DNA of 64,000 bases from Nitratireductor sp. (lineage in GTDB: Bacteria; Pseudomonadota; Alphaproteobacteria; Rhizobiales; Rhizobiaceae). The stretch spans positions 1-64,000 of the forward strand of contig JACKJU010000015.1 of NCBI GenBank assembly GCA_020637805.1, in the 5' to 3' direction. The notes below the pieces were generated by a model. It searched no databases, was not told the DNA's origin, and was given only the letters and a program-made list of their open reading frames with translations. A program made the position numbers and the translations under genes. This document shows, piece by piece, positions 63,528-64,000 of the stretch; position 1 is the first letter of the stretch; each line of letters starts with the position of its first letter.

Positions 63528-63630
63528 TAGAGCAGTTCAGGTTTTGGTCGAATCGGAAAAACCTGCATGCGCATGCAAATTCAGTCGATTGCTAGGACCG
63601 TCCGCGCACAGCAGAAGCTCACACGGTCTA
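63528..63630. repeat. CTAG-family intergenic repeat, right-half copy
   Basis: From TAGAGCAG (63528) to CGGTCTA (63630). Read on the minus strand, its right part follows the right module of the 46 kb element closely over about 75 bases (for example TGC-CGGA-GG-CCT, GCAA-CGACTG and TGCGCAT-CAGGTTTT). The left end is different and forms a hairpin, CAGGTTTT/AAAACCTG (63539-63563). It lies between engB and argB, so argB transcription either passes it or starts inside it. Confidence 0.7.
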
Positions 63631-63691
63631 ATCGCCATTATCCATAGCGCGATGCAGCGCCCCGGGCAAACGGCTCCAGGGGCACAAAGGT

Positions 63692-64000
63692 TCAAATCAG
63701 CGCGGCAATTTCCGCTTTCAGCTCGTCCAGGCCATCGCGCTTTTCGGAAGAGGTCGCGATGATCTTCGGATAGGCGGCAGGCCGCTTGGCGATCTGTACA
63801 GCGGTCTGCTCCAACAGCTTCTTCACCGCCGGCGGTTTGATCTTGTCGGATTTGGTCAGCACGATCTGGTAGGAAACGGCTGCCTTGTCGAGCAAATCCA
63901 TGACTTCGGCATCGTTCTTCTTGATGCCGTGGCGGGAGTCGATCAGGACATAGACACGCTTCAGGGTCGACCGGCCGCGCAAATAGTCGAAGACAAGCTT
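63692..64000 (-). CDS. engB: ribosome biogenesis GTPase EngB (YsxC/YihA), C-terminal part
   Basis: The last 102 codons of a TRAFAC GTPase needed for 50S assembly; the N-terminal half is beyond the window edge. Visible are VFDYLRGRSTLKRVYVLIDSR-type sequence with the G4 motif LTKSDKIKP and the G5 region IATSSEKRDGLDEL. The reading frame is open to base 64000. It precedes argB on the same strand, a conserved Rhizobiales order. Confidence 0.93.
   Translation of the reverse strand, partial: KLVFDYLRGRSTLKRVYVLIDSRHGIKKNDAEVMDLLDKAAVSYQIVLTKSDKIKPPAVKKLLEQTAVQIAKRPAAYPKIIATSSEKRDGLDELKAEIAALI

Overview
The window is GC-rich, almost fully coding DNA from an alphaproteobacterium, most likely order Hyphomicrobiales (Rhizobiales). 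This rests on the combination of an IalB-family secreted protein, the ccmABCDG / yciB / ftsY / mtaB / dapF neighbourhood, the ffh-rpsP-rimM-trmD-rplS block with Ala/Glu-rich tails on S16 and L19, the engB-argB pair, a ureDABCEFG cluster with Rhizobiales-type small genes inside it, a PTS-Ntr HPr/EIIA-Man pair, and dispersed CTAG-ended intergenic repeats. No rRNA, tRNA, CRISPR array, prophage or intact transposon was found. The species cannot be named from this sequence.

Layout. 1-16.9 kb: start of acnA, a small acetyltransferase, an orphan TAXI-type binding protein, argG, a LysE exporter, rlmN, ialB, a SPOUT RNA methyltransferase, a DUF1232 protein, pterin dehydratase, a GNAT, a Bax-inhibitor-1 membrane protein with a structured leader, the ABC exporter pair divergent from tesA, thpR and a low-molecular-weight phosphatase. 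16.9-33 kb: leuC, a 49-residue membrane peptide, rplS, trmD, rimM, rpsP, chorismate mutase, ffh, trmO, a FemAB-like/JmjC-like gene pair, a DUF1328 stress peptide behind a GGAAC-N16-CGTT promoter, dapF, mtaB, ftsY and yciB. 33-43.4 kb: ccmG-D-C-B-A, a DUF442 protein, an M3 oligopeptidase, a voltage-gated K+ channel, typA, a GNAT and a DUF4405 membrane protein.

43.4-50.2 kb is a complete urease cluster on the minus strand (transcription order D, A, DUF1272, B, small helical protein, C, monooxygenase-like, E, F, DUF3995, G), mostly overlapping or closely spaced. 50.2-54.1 kb encodes glucosylglycerate synthesis (gpgS plus a HAD phosphatase) together with a GH13 phosphorylase predicted to break the same solute down. 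54.2-58.9 kb holds a ketosteroid-isomerase-like / GNAT / nitrilase operon, a TerB protein, a glutamine amidotransferase, YggT, DUF167 and inorganic pyrophosphatase.

59-64 kb: a two-gene respiratory module (cytochrome b plus an eight-haem cytochrome of the tetrathionate-reductase family) behind an FNR-type TTGA-N6-TCAA box, followed by HPr, EIIA-Man, argB and the 3' part of engB. The less expected items are the repeat family whose ends form stop codons of ureC and yggT, an intrinsic terminator near 24.2 kb with no gene to terminate, the anaerobic-type box upstream of the octahaem cytochrome, the glucosylglycerate make-and-break operon, and the FemAB/JmjC pair.
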